A DNA stretch of 11,727 bases from Bacteroidia bacterium (GCA_022425465.1 JAKMFK010000298.1:1-11727), one strand, 5' to 3'; counted from the stretch's first letter, positions 1 through 8,741 are shown. The notes: generated by a model not told the origin, from the letters alone. Numbers and translations are program-made.

Positions 1-2420
1 TGATCTTGAAGTGTATTTTCTCCTTTTAATGTTTGTATGAACCTCTTTTTTTCGTTCCTAACTTCCTCTTTGATATTTTCCTTTACGGTTGATCGATCAT
101 ATTTAATTTTTAAATCATCTGGAGTTCCTTCCATGATTACGTATGCAGTAAGTCCACCGTTCTTATTTCTTTCAATTCTTTTTTCTGCTTTTTTAGCTAT
201 CCAATTTGCCTTTGTTGCGAGTAATTCAGCTACACTTATTTCCATAGCATAAGACATTAAATTATCAAATGTATGTGTGCCTTCTAGTTGAAGGTTAAGT
301 GCGTTATTCTCAATTTTCATTTTTGGAATAAAAATAGTTTTATCAAATATTTCAATGGAATTACTCAGTGTTTTAAATTTTACGTTTTCTAAATCTTTGA
401 CATGAACGAATGACGAAAGTTCTTTTAGTGGTTCATACTCAATTAAAGCACCATTTTCAATTGTTATTTTAGATTTAGCATAGAGCTTAGGTAGAATGGG
501 TTCATAATTATGATCTAAAATCACTTTTGTAGCAATACTTCCATCTAATATTCCGCTTATATTTTTATCCGTAATTTCACTTTGATAAAAATTATTAAAC
601 TGGCTAAATAATTTGTTGATATTGACCTTATGTAATTCACTTTGTATATCAAGCAGATAATTATTACCCCAATTACTTATTGATACTTCTCCATCTATAG
701 TTCCATCTAGTGCAGCCATTTTTAATTCTTCTAGTCGAATTGATTTCTTATCTGAAATTAATACTCCATTTATCGATTTGGCTATAAAATCATTGACTTT
801 AAAATTATTAATTTTAGTCGTTAAATCGAATTGAATAGGGGATAATTCACGGCTGTTATTTTCTGTTTTGGTTGTTGAATTTTCAGTTAATAATTCATTA
901 ATATATAGGTTGTCAACTTCTAAGTTACCAATAAATTTAGCTTGACTTTTATTGTCTAATATCGATGCTATATTTTCAATATATCCACTTAAAGTTGCTT
1001 GAGTTTGGTTATAGTTGACTAGTGTATTTTGAATAGTTAGACTATCTTTTTTTGATTGAATTTCTGCATTAAGTTGATGAATGGTTAAATCAGGATTAAT
1101 GATTTTCCCTTTAATATTTTTTATAGTAAAAGCTCCATCATAGTTAAATGTTTTAGGAGCTATTCTAGATTGATCTAAATTGTAAACAAGAGATAACGCT
1201 CCATCTAATTTTATTATCCCTGCAGTAGGGATGAAATTAGAATTAGTAATAAATTTATTAATAAATACGGGGTCTAACTGGGCTAGACCCTGCCATTTGA
1301 TTTTTGGTTTTTCAAAATCAGTAACCTCAATATTCCCATCAATTTGATTAGAACCATTACTCGCACTATTTAACATACAATAGAATCGGGCATTTTTCAT
1401 ATTCTCAACGTCAGGTATAGAAAATTTCCCTTTAGCATTGAGTTGGTAAATACCAATTTTTTTCTCTTCAAGTATGAGTTCCCCGTTGGTTAATAGATAG
1501 TCAATCTTAAAAGTCAACTTTCCATTTTTCCTTGAATTACCACTAATAAATCCATTTATGGAAAGGTCCCCATCTAATTTAAAATCTTCAAAATCTTTCT
1601 TCAAATTATTTGGCAAAATACTAATCAGATCTTTTGCATTTGCTTTATCATTTTTGAATTTAATATTGACTAGTGAGGATTCATCATAATTTATTTCACC
1701 ATGAGTTGAAAGATTAATATTTTCAATGTTTAAAACACTAGGATCAATGGTTAATGTTTTAAGATTTGTATTTACAGTAAATTTGGTGTTGAGAAATACA
1801 TTTTTATTTCTAATATAACTATCATCATTTACCAATAAATTGAGGTTTTTAAAATCTGATTTTATTTTTAAAAATGTAGATGCTTCATTATATTTTATCT
1901 GAATACTTGACGATGATACAAATCCATTTATTTTCGTTTTTGATGAAGTGTGATTGTATTTTATGTCACAACTCAGCAATTTAAGTTGATCGATTTCAAA
2001 ACTTACATTAGCTGATTTTTTATCATTTGATGATTTAATTATTTCGTAGTTATTGGAATTTTCATGGTCAACAACATTTATTATCCCTCCTCGAATTGAA
2101 ATTTCATCAATTACATATTTTCCTTGATAAAGTTCTATTAAGTTAACAAACAAATTAAGCTCATCGGCTTGGATGAGCTTTTCATTGTAAAATGATGAAC
2201 TTTCATCTATAGATATATTAGTAAGCCGAATACCAATTTTGGGGAAATCTTGTATTCGTGTAACTGTTATTTCATCCACTCCAACCCGAACAGCAAGGGA
2301 TTTGTTAATCTCACTTATCAAAATGGGTTGAATGTTTTTTTGAAAGTAAAAAAATAGAGCAGTAGAAATCCCAATTAAAATGAGTAAAACAGTAACCAAT
2401 ACTTTAAAGGCTTTTTTCAT
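1..2420 (-). CDS. AsmA-family envelope protein (C-terminus beyond the window)
   Basis: An open frame of at least 806 codons starts at the ATG ending at 2420 and runs off the left edge without a stop. Residues 1-27 (MKKAFKVLVTVLLILIGIST onward) form a short basic head and one membrane segment, so the protein is probably anchored in the inner membrane with a large periplasmic part. The rest alternates short beta strands with phrases such as LDGTIDGEVSISN, ISGILDGSI, ITIENGALIEYEPLKELSSF and MKIENNALNLQLEGTHTF. These are typical of the AsmA/TamB-like C-terminal region, where the family forms a long beta-groove linked to lipid movement to, or assembly of, the outer membrane. The last visible part (GGLTAYVIMEGTPDDLKIKY, then a charged helix rich in K and E) resembles the usual end of Bacteroidota AsmA proteins, so probably only a few dozen residues are missing. 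It is transcribed divergently from the T9SS cargo gene, with no clear functional link. Family assignment is by motif reading; the specific substrate is unknown. Confidence 0.85.
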   Translation of the reverse strand, partial: MKKAFKVLVTVLLILIGISTALFFYFQKNIQPILISEINKSLAVRVGVDEITVTRIQDFPKIGIRLTNISIDESSSFYNEKLIQADELNLFVNLIELYQGKYVIDEISIRGGIINVVDHENSNNYEIIKSSNDKKSANVSFEIDQLKLLSCDIKYNHTSSKTKINGFVSSSSIQIKYNEASTFLKIKSDFKNLNLLVNDDSYIRNKNVFLNTKFTVNTNLKTLTIDPSVLNIENINLSTHGEINYDESSLVNIKFKNDKANAKDLISILPNNLKKDFEDFKLDGDLSINGFISGNSRKNGKLTFKIDYLLTNGELILEEKKIGIYQLNAKGKFSIPDVENMKNARFYCMLNSASNGSNQIDGNIEVTDFEKPKIKWQGLAQLDPVFINKFITNSNFIPTAGIIKLDGALSLVYNLDQSRIAPKTFNYDGAFTIKNIKGKIINPDLTIHQLNAEIQSKKDSLTIQNTLVNYNQTQATLSGYIENIASILDNKSQAKFIGNLEVDNLYINELLTENSTTKTENNSRELSPIQFDLTTKINNFKVNDFIAKSINGVLISDKKSIRLEELKMAALDGTIDGEVSISNWGNNYLLDIQSELHKVNINKLFSQFNNFYQSEITDKNISGILDGSIATKVILDHNYEPILPKLYAKSKITIENGALIEYEPLKELSSFVHVKDLENVKFKTLSNSIEIFDKTIFIPKMKIENNALNLQLEGTHTFDNLMSYAMEISVAELLATKANWIAKKAEKRIERNKNGGLTAYVIMEGTPDDLKIKYDRSTVKENIKEEVRNEKKRFIQTLKGENTLQD

Positions 2421-2436
2421 GCTTTTCTATTCTAGG

Positions 2437-2444
2437 CAAATTAA
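2437..2444 (-). promoter_or_regulatory. Possible -7 box for the AsmA-family gene
   Basis: On the minus strand this reads TTAATTTG, one mismatch from the Bacteroidota -7 consensus TAnnTTTG, and lies 16 bases before the ATG. A TTG lies upstream but at about 24 bases, longer than usual, so the call is weak. Confidence 0.25.
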
Positions 2445-2619
2445 AGAAACATGCCTTTGGAAGTTATTCAACGAATTAACACCACTTTTTAATGTGTCCA
2501 ATGTGTAGGTAAATTTTTATTCAAAAGCTAAATGTTTTTTGAAAAAAATCCAATTGTCATTTTTAGTTCATAATACAGTATATATGCGGAATCTGTATCG
2601 TCTCAATGGTTTTATTATG

Positions 2620-2627
2620 TATTTTTG
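2620..2627 (+). promoter_or_regulatory. Candidate -7 promoter box for the T9SS cargo/PorP operon
   Basis: TATTTTTG is an exact match to the Bacteroidota -7 element TAnnTTTG. It would place the transcript start near 2634, giving a leader of about 35 bases before the ATG at 2669. No convincing -33 TTTG is found at 17-21 bases; the nearest candidate (TCTG, 2592-2595) is about 24 bases away. The box directly abuts the inverted repeat at 2628-2651. Confidence 0.45.
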
Positions 2628-2651
2628 TTATTGTAATCAATTACACAATAA
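2628..2651. repeat. Inverted repeat at the presumed transcript start of the T9SS cargo gene
   Basis: Seven-base arms TTATTGT (2628-2634) and ACAATAA (2645-2651) flank a 10-base centre that is itself nearly symmetrical (AATCAATTAC). The heptamer AATCAAT also occurs twice as a direct repeat, at 2635-2641 and 2650-2656, 15 bases apart. The position just downstream of a -7 box would suit an operator bound by a dimeric regulator or a short 5' leader hairpin. In DNA this AT-rich, chance symmetry is a real alternative. Confidence 0.4.
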
Positions 2652-2668
2652 TCAATAACAATCTTTGA

Positions 2669-5600
2669 ATGTCAGATAAAATAACTCGTTTTTTATTCAT
2701 TTTCGAAAAATTTAAAAGTGGTAGAATTATTTCTAATTTTTTATTGTTAGCATCTATTATTTTAGCCAATAATATAACTCATGCCCAAACGATTAATGCT
2801 GGAACAGATACCTCATTTTGTTCTGGTAATTCAATTAAATTAGGAGGAAATCCAGTTGCTACAGGAAGCCCAATTAGTTTCAGTTGGACGTCATCTGCAT
2901 CGGCCACTGTGTTTTCTACAGATTCCACCCCAACTGTAAGCCCAACTTCATCTACTGATTATTATTTAACAGTTACTTATTCTTCTGGAACATTTATCGA
3001 TACTGTAACGATATCAGTAAAAAATTTGCCGTCAATTACTCATTTAGATTCTAGTGCAGCGTCAGCAGGTTCGAGGCCATATACAAATTGTGTTATCGGA
3101 GGGCCATACACACTTACTTTGATGAATTACTCTTCAACTACAAGTAGTAATAGTTCGTATTCGATCGATTGGGGAGATGGTTCATCGACTAATCTTACAC
3201 CTTCAAATTATGCTTACCAAGGTACAACATCACATACTTATACAACACAAGGGTATTATTATATAAATTATAAAGTTACTGGTACAAATGGATGTAAAGA
3301 TTCAATTAGGGATACTGTCTTCCATGGAAGTAACCCCATAATTGGGATTACTAATCCTGGGAATACTACAGATTGCTCTCCTTATACACTCCCATTTCAA
3401 ATAAATTATAGAGATACATCTTTCATTCCAAATGTACCAGGTACGAAGTACAGAATAACCTCTAATTATCCAGGTTTCGTTGATTCAATTTACTATCATC
3501 CTATTTCTGGGATGCCTGATAGTATATTCACATTTACTTTTATTAAAACCTCTTGTGGTTACCAAGCTAATACCATTCCTAATGGTTTCTATGTTGAGGT
3601 AGTTTCTACTAATCGATGTGCTTCTGCATATTCAGCTGCTTACCCAATTCATATTAATGACGGGGCCAATGCTTATTTCACGAATACTCCAGATCCCAAA
3701 ATTTGTCAGGGGAACATAATGTCATTTAATGGATCTGATTCAACAGGCACCTCTATTAATCCTTCTTCACCCGGCAGAGGGTGTGATCAGTCTTTGAAAA
3801 AGTATTGGAAAATTGAACCTATGACAGGGGTTAATGTAACATCGGGAAAACTGGGTTTAAATGGAGTCGGTCCTCTTTTTTATGGTACAAAAAACATTCA
3901 AGTTCGTTTTGATTCAGTGGGTACTTTCACCATAAAGTATTTCTTAAGTAATTATTGTGGGGTTGATTCTTTTGAAAAGACTATTTGTGTTGTCCCAATC
4001 CCAAAATCTTCTTTTGAGCTTTCAAATAACTTTTTATGTAATTCAGATAGTATTAGAATTACAAGTGCATATACTGCATCAAATTTTTGTGATAGTTCTT
4101 CTTTCAGATGGAGTATCAAAGGGATTGATAATAATTGTTCTCCATCTTCGCCAAATTGGGTTTTTGTTGATAGTACAAATGCAAGGTCTAAAAATCCTTC
4201 ATTAAAGTTTTTAAGTTCAGGATTATACCAGATTACACTTCATGATAGTAGTTATTGTGGGGTTGATTCTTTTTCATTAGTAGACATAGTAGCAAGTAAA
4301 CCTGAGATTTATTTTAATGTCAAACCAGATTCTTTTTGTGTTAATAGTCCATTTACTGTTGATTCACTCTTTGTGTCAGATTGTTACGATTCGACAACAA
4401 CGTATTCATGGACCTTTACTGGAGGGGTTATACAAAACCCATCTTCGTTTAATCCAGGCAATTTTCGTTCTGATTCTGTAGGCACTTATATTATTTCACT
4501 TACGGTTACAAACAGGTGTAGCGATTCAACATTTATCGACACCATAACTATTGTTAACAATCCTGTTCCTACAGCCAATTTTAGTATGTCGGACACAACA
4601 GGTTGTGGAGATACGCAGATTAGTTTGCGTGATGCTAGTATACCAAGTGGGTTGAGTTCACGATGGGATTTTGGAGATGGTGATACAAGTATTCTGACCA
4701 ACCCAACTCGTGTGTTTGGTAATAGTAGTAACACACAAGACTCAACATATGATATAAGACTTATAGTAACAGCAGGGTCTGGTTGCTCGGATACAATAAC
4801 TAAACAATTAACGATAAATCCATTACCCAAAGCGGGATTTAGTACGACTAGTCAATCAGTATGTGCACCAGCTATATTAAATACGAATAATACTTCAGTT
4901 TATAAGGGTAGTAGTTTTACCTCAAGTTGGAGTGCAAGCCCAAGTTCTGTGGTTATTTCAACAAGCAGTAGTAGTTCACCGAGTTTATCTTTTCCAGATA
5001 ACGATAGTGAAGTTGATACAACTTATACCATAAAGCTTGTAGTGACTTCAGTAGATGGGTGTAAAGATTCAATAACCGACAGTGTGGTGGTTTATTCACG
5101 ACCCAATACAAGTTTTAGTATTGATACAGGGAGTTGTGGATCAGGTGGTTTATTGACGGATAATCATACAGATACATCGTCGTTGTATGGACACAGCTAT
5201 AAGTGGGAAGTCAATCCAAGTACAGGAGTAAGTTTGAATGATATACTATATGAGCCCACGGTATCGATGCCATTAAACACGACCCAAGCATCAATAAATT
5301 ACCGATTCATATTAACCAGTACTTCTAATGAGGGGTGTATAGACCGAGACACACAGCAAACGGTGGTTTACCCAAAGCCATTGGCAAAGTATCGATATAG
5401 TTTACCAGACAGTTGTAGCCCAGATACAGCGTCTTTCACGAACTTGTCAGATCCATATAATTCAGAGAGCATCAGTACGATGAGTTTTATTTGGAACTTT
5501 GGGTCAGTAGAAAGAGATCCCAAGAAGTTGTTTACAAACACAGGAACGGTAGATAGTTTATATGAAGTAGAATTGATATCAACCAGTCAGCATGGTTGTA

Positions 5601-8600
5601 AAGATACGTTTGTAGATACGGTGGTAATTCATCCGGATGCTAGATCAGATTTTAATCCAACATCGACAACAGGCTGTGCTCCATTAGTGATGGATTCGTC
5701 ACTGATTAATTTAGCACAGTATGCTAGTGCGAATGATGTATATAGTTGGACGATATTCGGATCGGACTCATCAACAATATTAAGTAGTTTCCAAGGAGTA
5801 AGCTTTAAAAGCTATACGATGAGTAAGGATAACGATACGACTTATGTACGGTTGATTACAAGTAGTAATTATGGTTGCAAGGATGATACATTAGTCATAA
5901 GGTTTACAACAATCAAAGACCCTATAGCTAATTTTACAATGTCAGATACAACAGGTTGTGGAGATACGCAGATTAGTCTACAGAATGCTAGTACTCCAAG
6001 TGGGTTGAGTTCACGATGGGATTTTGGAGATGGTAATACAAGTGTTCAGACCAACCCAACTCATGTGTTTGGTAATAGTAGCAATATCCAAGACTCAACG
6101 TATAATATACGACTTATAGTAAAAGTTGGGTCTGGTTGTTCAGATACAATTGTTAAGTCTTTTACTTCTTTTGGGAAACCGTTTGCAAATTTTGGGGCTA
6201 ATGAGGCATGTGAATATAAGAGTACAATTTTTACAGATTCATCTTTAACAGGTGGATCTCCGTTAACTGATTGGAACTGGGATTTTGGTGATACTTTTGG
6301 TGACACCATACAAAACCCTACTCATACATATAATCAGGATGGAACGTATAACGTAAAACTAACTGTAATTAATAGCAATGGCTGTATTGATTCAATTACC
6401 AAACCCGTTTTATCATATCCTATACCTCTTTTAAATTTTTCGTATGACACCATTGTTTGCGAAAAGGATTCTGTTTTTATGAATAACACAACAACAGGAG
6501 CCATGCAATATGATTGGGATTTTGGAAATGGAAATTCTGATAGTAGGAAGTCTCCTCATGCATATTACGATACGTCAGGTTTGTACCCGATTAGGCTTAT
6601 AGCAACCAGTGATTTTGGTTGTTACGATTCGTTGAGTAAGTCAATTCAAGTGATAGGTGCACCACAGGCATCTTTTATACCAAGTGTTGATGATGGATGT
6701 GCCCCATTAACAGTTAATTTTTCAAATAACTCGACTGCAGAATATTCAGAATATAAATGGGATTATGGTCAAGGAGATGTTAGCGTAGGTCCAATAGCGG
6801 ATACAATAGTATACCAACAAGGTAAGTATGATACTACATATTATGTAAGGTTAGTAATTTCAAATCAGTGTAAAACAGATACCTTTATTGATTCAATACT
6901 GGTACGCCCAACACCAGTTGCCATATTTGAAACGGATCGTGATATTGGTTGTAGCCCACTAAATCTTCAATTTTCAAATAATCTTACTTATGGTAATCCA
7001 GATACGTTGATATGGGATTTTGGAGACGGCTCACCAATTTATAAGACAACTAAAAATACCGATGATGAACCACTGTCACATTCATTCACAACAGGTATAA
7101 TACCGTCAGATTACACCATAACATATATCGCAAAAAATAGTTGTGGTGCAGATACAGCAGAGAAGTTAGTTGTAGTATATAAAACAGTAGAGGCATTGTT
7201 TGATGCAGACACGTTGAGTGGATGTATTCCGTTGACGATTAATTTTACTAACACATCTAGAGGTCATATTGATTATGAATGGGATTTCGGAGATGGGAAT
7301 ACTAGCAATTTGGATAACCCTTCTCATACATTCACTCAAGTTGGAACATTTACGGTTAGGTTATTTGTGTCTGATAGTTGCTCATATGACACCTTTGAAC
7401 AGCAGGTATTCGTTTATCCAGAGCCAATAGTAAGTTTTGACTTCATTAAGGATTCTATTTGCCAATTTGATTCTATTCGATTTATTAGTACATCAAATAA
7501 TGTTTCAAGAGTATACTGGGATTTTGGAGATGGAGATTCAAGTAGGTTAAATAATGTTTTTCATCAGTTTGATAGCAGTGGAACATTTAATGTAAGGTAT
7601 ACAGGGTATTCCGCCCTACACAATTGTCCTGCAACAATTGCTAAGGATGTTCATATCCTTCCAAGACCGATAGCTGGGTTTGTGCCATCATTAGACAGTC
7701 TTTGCGAGTATCCAGCTGACGTAGACTATACCAATACCTCAATAGGGGCTCAAGAGTATAACTGGATATTTGGAGATGGTAGTCGATCAACACAAACGAA
7801 TCCATCTCTTGTTCTAACATCTTCAGGCACTTATTATGACACATTAATAGCGTCTAATCAATTCGGGTGTTCTGATACGGCTATATCCTTAATAAAAGTA
7901 TTTGATCCTCCTGTAGCTGATGCTAAAATATCACCACTAAATGGTTGTGTGCCATTGGAGGTAGATTTTGAAAATTTATCAACCAATTATTTGTATAGTA
8001 AATGGGATTTTGGAAATGGAGATACAAGTAATCAATCTGATTTAACCTATACCTATGACATCGTTGGTTCATATTTACCTTCTTTGATTGTATATGGTAA
8101 TGCTAACTGTTCAGACACGTTTAAATTGTCATCAACAATTGATGTGCATCCAAATCCAATTGCAGATTTCGATTATAGCATAGAGAGTGTTAAAACACTA
8201 TTCGACAACAAAAGTACTGGGGCCAATTCCTATTTATGGGATTTTGGAGATGGGGGGTCAAGCATTGAAGAAAATCCAATATATCAATTCACAGAAAGTG
8301 GAATTTTTAGTACGTTACTAGTTGCAACCAACAATTTTGGGTGTAAGGACTCTATTATAAAAGCAATAGATATATCACAAAGCTATGGTTTATTTGTTTC
8401 CAATGCATTTTCACCTGAATTTGGAGAACCAGAAGTCCGTATGTTCAAACCAAGAGGAATTGGGTTGGCTGAATATCAAATCTATATTTATGATACATGG
8501 GGCAATCTGTTATGGGAATCCAATAAACTATTTAAAACAGAGCCATCAGAAGGATGGGATGGAAAAGACAAAGAAGGAAATGACATGCCTCAAGACACTT

Positions 8601-8707
8601 ATGTTTGGAAAGTTACTGCTAAGTTTTTAAATGGTCGAATTTGGCCAGGGAAAGTTTATTCCGATGGATCGGTTAAGCGTTATGGGACAGTAACTTTAAT
8701 ACGATAA
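2669..8707 (+). CDS. Giant secreted PKD-repeat protein with T9SS type B C-terminal sorting domain
   Basis: A 2012-residue protein, probably a cell-surface or released adhesin. The N-terminus is a signal peptide: hydrophobic core at about residues 20-33 (IISNFLLLASIILA), with likely cleavage after THA39 before Q40. Residues ~42-118 form an Ig-like module (AGTDTSFCSGNSIKLGG...). Then follow PKD/Ig-like domains. The WDFGDG-type core motif has its Trp near residues 168, 666, 942, 1117, 1204, 1283, 1364, 1449, 1538, 1617, 1699, 1779 and 1857, about 80-90 residues apart in the second half. Many units open with GCxPLxxxF and close with GCxDS/T. Residues ~1908-2012 are a CHU_C/gliding-motility-type sorting domain ending in GTVTLIR. 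No catalytic domain is visible, so adhesion or surface structure is the inference; ligand unknown. The ATG at 2669 is chosen because it precedes the signal peptide; no Shine-Dalgarno is seen. The stop codon overlaps the PorP/SprF gene start. Confidence 0.93.
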   Translation: MSDKITRFLFIFEKFKSGRIISNFLLLASIILANNITHAQTINAGTDTSFCSGNSIKLGGNPVATGSPISFSWTSSASATVFSTDSTPTVSPTSSTDYYLTVTYSSGTFIDTVTISVKNLPSITHLDSSAASAGSRPYTNCVIGGPYTLTLMNYSSTTSSNSSYSIDWGDGSSTNLTPSNYAYQGTTSHTYTTQGYYYINYKVTGTNGCKDSIRDTVFHGSNPIIGITNPGNTTDCSPYTLPFQINYRDTSFIPNVPGTKYRITSNYPGFVDSIYYHPISGMPDSIFTFTFIKTSCGYQANTIPNGFYVEVVSTNRCASAYSAAYPIHINDGANAYFTNTPDPKICQGNIMSFNGSDSTGTSINPSSPGRGCDQSLKKYWKIEPMTGVNVTSGKLGLNGVGPLFYGTKNIQVRFDSVGTFTIKYFLSNYCGVDSFEKTICVVPIPKSSFELSNNFLCNSDSIRITSAYTASNFCDSSSFRWSIKGIDNNCSPSSPNWVFVDSTNARSKNPSLKFLSSGLYQITLHDSSYCGVDSFSLVDIVASKPEIYFNVKPDSFCVNSPFTVDSLFVSDCYDSTTTYSWTFTGGVIQNPSSFNPGNFRSDSVGTYIISLTVTNRCSDSTFIDTITIVNNPVPTANFSMSDTTGCGDTQISLRDASIPSGLSSRWDFGDGDTSILTNPTRVFGNSSNTQDSTYDIRLIVTAGSGCSDTITKQLTINPLPKAGFSTTSQSVCAPAILNTNNTSVYKGSSFTSSWSASPSSVVISTSSSSSPSLSFPDNDSEVDTTYTIKLVVTSVDGCKDSITDSVVVYSRPNTSFSIDTGSCGSGGLLTDNHTDTSSLYGHSYKWEVNPSTGVSLNDILYEPTVSMPLNTTQASINYRFILTSTSNEGCIDRDTQQTVVYPKPLAKYRYSLPDSCSPDTASFTNLSDPYNSESISTMSFIWNFGSVERDPKKLFTNTGTVDSLYEVELISTSQHGCKDTFVDTVVIHPDARSDFNPTSTTGCAPLVMDSSLINLAQYASANDVYSWTIFGSDSSTILSSFQGVSFKSYTMSKDNDTTYVRLITSSNYGCKDDTLVIRFTTIKDPIANFTMSDTTGCGDTQISLQNASTPSGLSSRWDFGDGNTSVQTNPTHVFGNSSNIQDSTYNIRLIVKVGSGCSDTIVKSFTSFGKPFANFGANEACEYKSTIFTDSSLTGGSPLTDWNWDFGDTFGDTIQNPTHTYNQDGTYNVKLTVINSNGCIDSITKPVLSYPIPLLNFSYDTIVCEKDSVFMNNTTTGAMQYDWDFGNGNSDSRKSPHAYYDTSGLYPIRLIATSDFGCYDSLSKSIQVIGAPQASFIPSVDDGCAPLTVNFSNNSTAEYSEYKWDYGQGDVSVGPIADTIVYQQGKYDTTYYVRLVISNQCKTDTFIDSILVRPTPVAIFETDRDIGCSPLNLQFSNNLTYGNPDTLIWDFGDGSPIYKTTKNTDDEPLSHSFTTGIIPSDYTITYIAKNSCGADTAEKLVVVYKTVEALFDADTLSGCIPLTINFTNTSRGHIDYEWDFGDGNTSNLDNPSHTFTQVGTFTVRLFVSDSCSYDTFEQQVFVYPEPIVSFDFIKDSICQFDSIRFISTSNNVSRVYWDFGDGDSSRLNNVFHQFDSSGTFNVRYTGYSALHNCPATIAKDVHILPRPIAGFVPSLDSLCEYPADVDYTNTSIGAQEYNWIFGDGSRSTQTNPSLVLTSSGTYYDTLIASNQFGCSDTAISLIKVFDPPVADAKISPLNGCVPLEVDFENLSTNYLYSKWDFGNGDTSNQSDLTYTYDIVGSYLPSLIVYGNANCSDTFKLSSTIDVHPNPIADFDYSIESVKTLFDNKSTGANSYLWDFGDGGSSIEENPIYQFTESGIFSTLLVATNNFGCKDSIIKAIDISQSYGLFVSNAFSPEFGEPEVRMFKPRGIGLAEYQIYIYDTWGNLLWESNKLFKTEPSEGWDGKDKEGNDMPQDTYVWKVTAKFLNGRIWPGKVYSDGSVKRYGTVTLIR
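3952..3973 (+). repeat. 22-base direct repeat, copy 1 (encodes YCGVDSF)
   Basis: A 22-base stretch beginning TTATTGTGGGG is repeated perfectly at 4252-4273, exactly 300 bases (100 codons) downstream. Both copies encode YCGVDSF at the end of adjacent Ig/PKD-like modules, showing an approximately 100-residue unit in this part of the protein. Confidence 0.85.
4252..4273 (+). repeat. 22-base direct repeat, copy 2 (encodes YCGVDSF)
   Basis: Second copy of the 22-base repeat at 3952-3973, in the same reading frame. The surrounding protein sequence is much more diverged than these seven codons. Confidence 0.85.
4568..4804 (+). repeat. 237-base internal duplication, copy 1 (PKD module)
   Basis: This encodes residues 634-712, starting PTANFSMSDTTGCGDTQISL and including WDFGDGDTS and GSGCSDTITK. 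It aligns without gaps to 5921-6157. By hand count 204 of 237 bases (about 86%) and 65 of 79 residues match, including unbroken identical runs of 39 and 30 bases. The copies start 1353 bases apart, exactly 451 codons, so recombination between them would keep the frame. Confidence 0.9.
5921..6157 (+). repeat. 237-base internal duplication, copy 2 (PKD module)
   Basis: This encodes residues 1085-1163, starting PIANFTMSDTTGCGDTQISL and including WDFGDGNTS and GSGCSDTIVK. It is the partner of 4568-4804. The other PKD units share only motif-level protein similarity with it, so this pair is a comparatively recent duplication or has been homogenised by gene conversion. Confidence 0.9.
8390..8704 (+). 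other. T9SS type B C-terminal sorting domain (part of the giant protein)
   Basis: Residues ~1908-2012. Landmarks in order are VSNAFSPEFGEPEVRMFKPR, GLAEYQIYIYDTWGNLLWES, EGWDGKD, MPQDTYVWKVTAKF and the terminal GTVTLIR. These match the CHU_C / gliding-motility-associated C-terminal family, which directs proteins through the type IX system and in known cases to the surface. The usual opening 'PNGDGxND' is replaced by 'PEFGEPEVRMF', a variant start with the rest of the fold signature intact. Confidence 0.9.
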
Positions 8708-8741
8708 TGAAGATTAGAAATACAATAATGAAGATTAGAAA
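8704..8741 (+). repeat. Tandem duplication of a start-codon region (17-base repeat, 21-base period)
   Basis: ATAATGAAGATTAGAAA occurs at 8704-8720 and again at 8725-8741. Each copy contains an in-frame ATG (8707 and 8728) followed by the same codons for MKIR. The first copy also carries the cargo gene's TAA stop. The result is two consecutive, near-identical start sites for the PorP/SprF gene. Confidence 0.9.

Noticed and set aside
37..252. Small plus-strand open frame
   Set aside because: It lies opposite the AsmA-family gene, whose minus-strand translation here has clear family sequence; the plus frame is a low-complexity F/S-rich shadow.
4486..6309. Two minus-strand frames (4486-4830 and 6061-6309) encoding similar peptides (VSEQPDP..., LLLLPNT)
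   Set aside because: They look like a gene family but are the antisense of the two copies of the 237-base duplication; the plus-strand PKD coding is unambiguous.
4568..8300. Repeated DNA possibly forming a CRISPR-like or satellite array
   Set aside because: The repeats are coding PKD modules of 80-100 codons, diverged and in frame; there are no short identical repeats with regular unique spacers.
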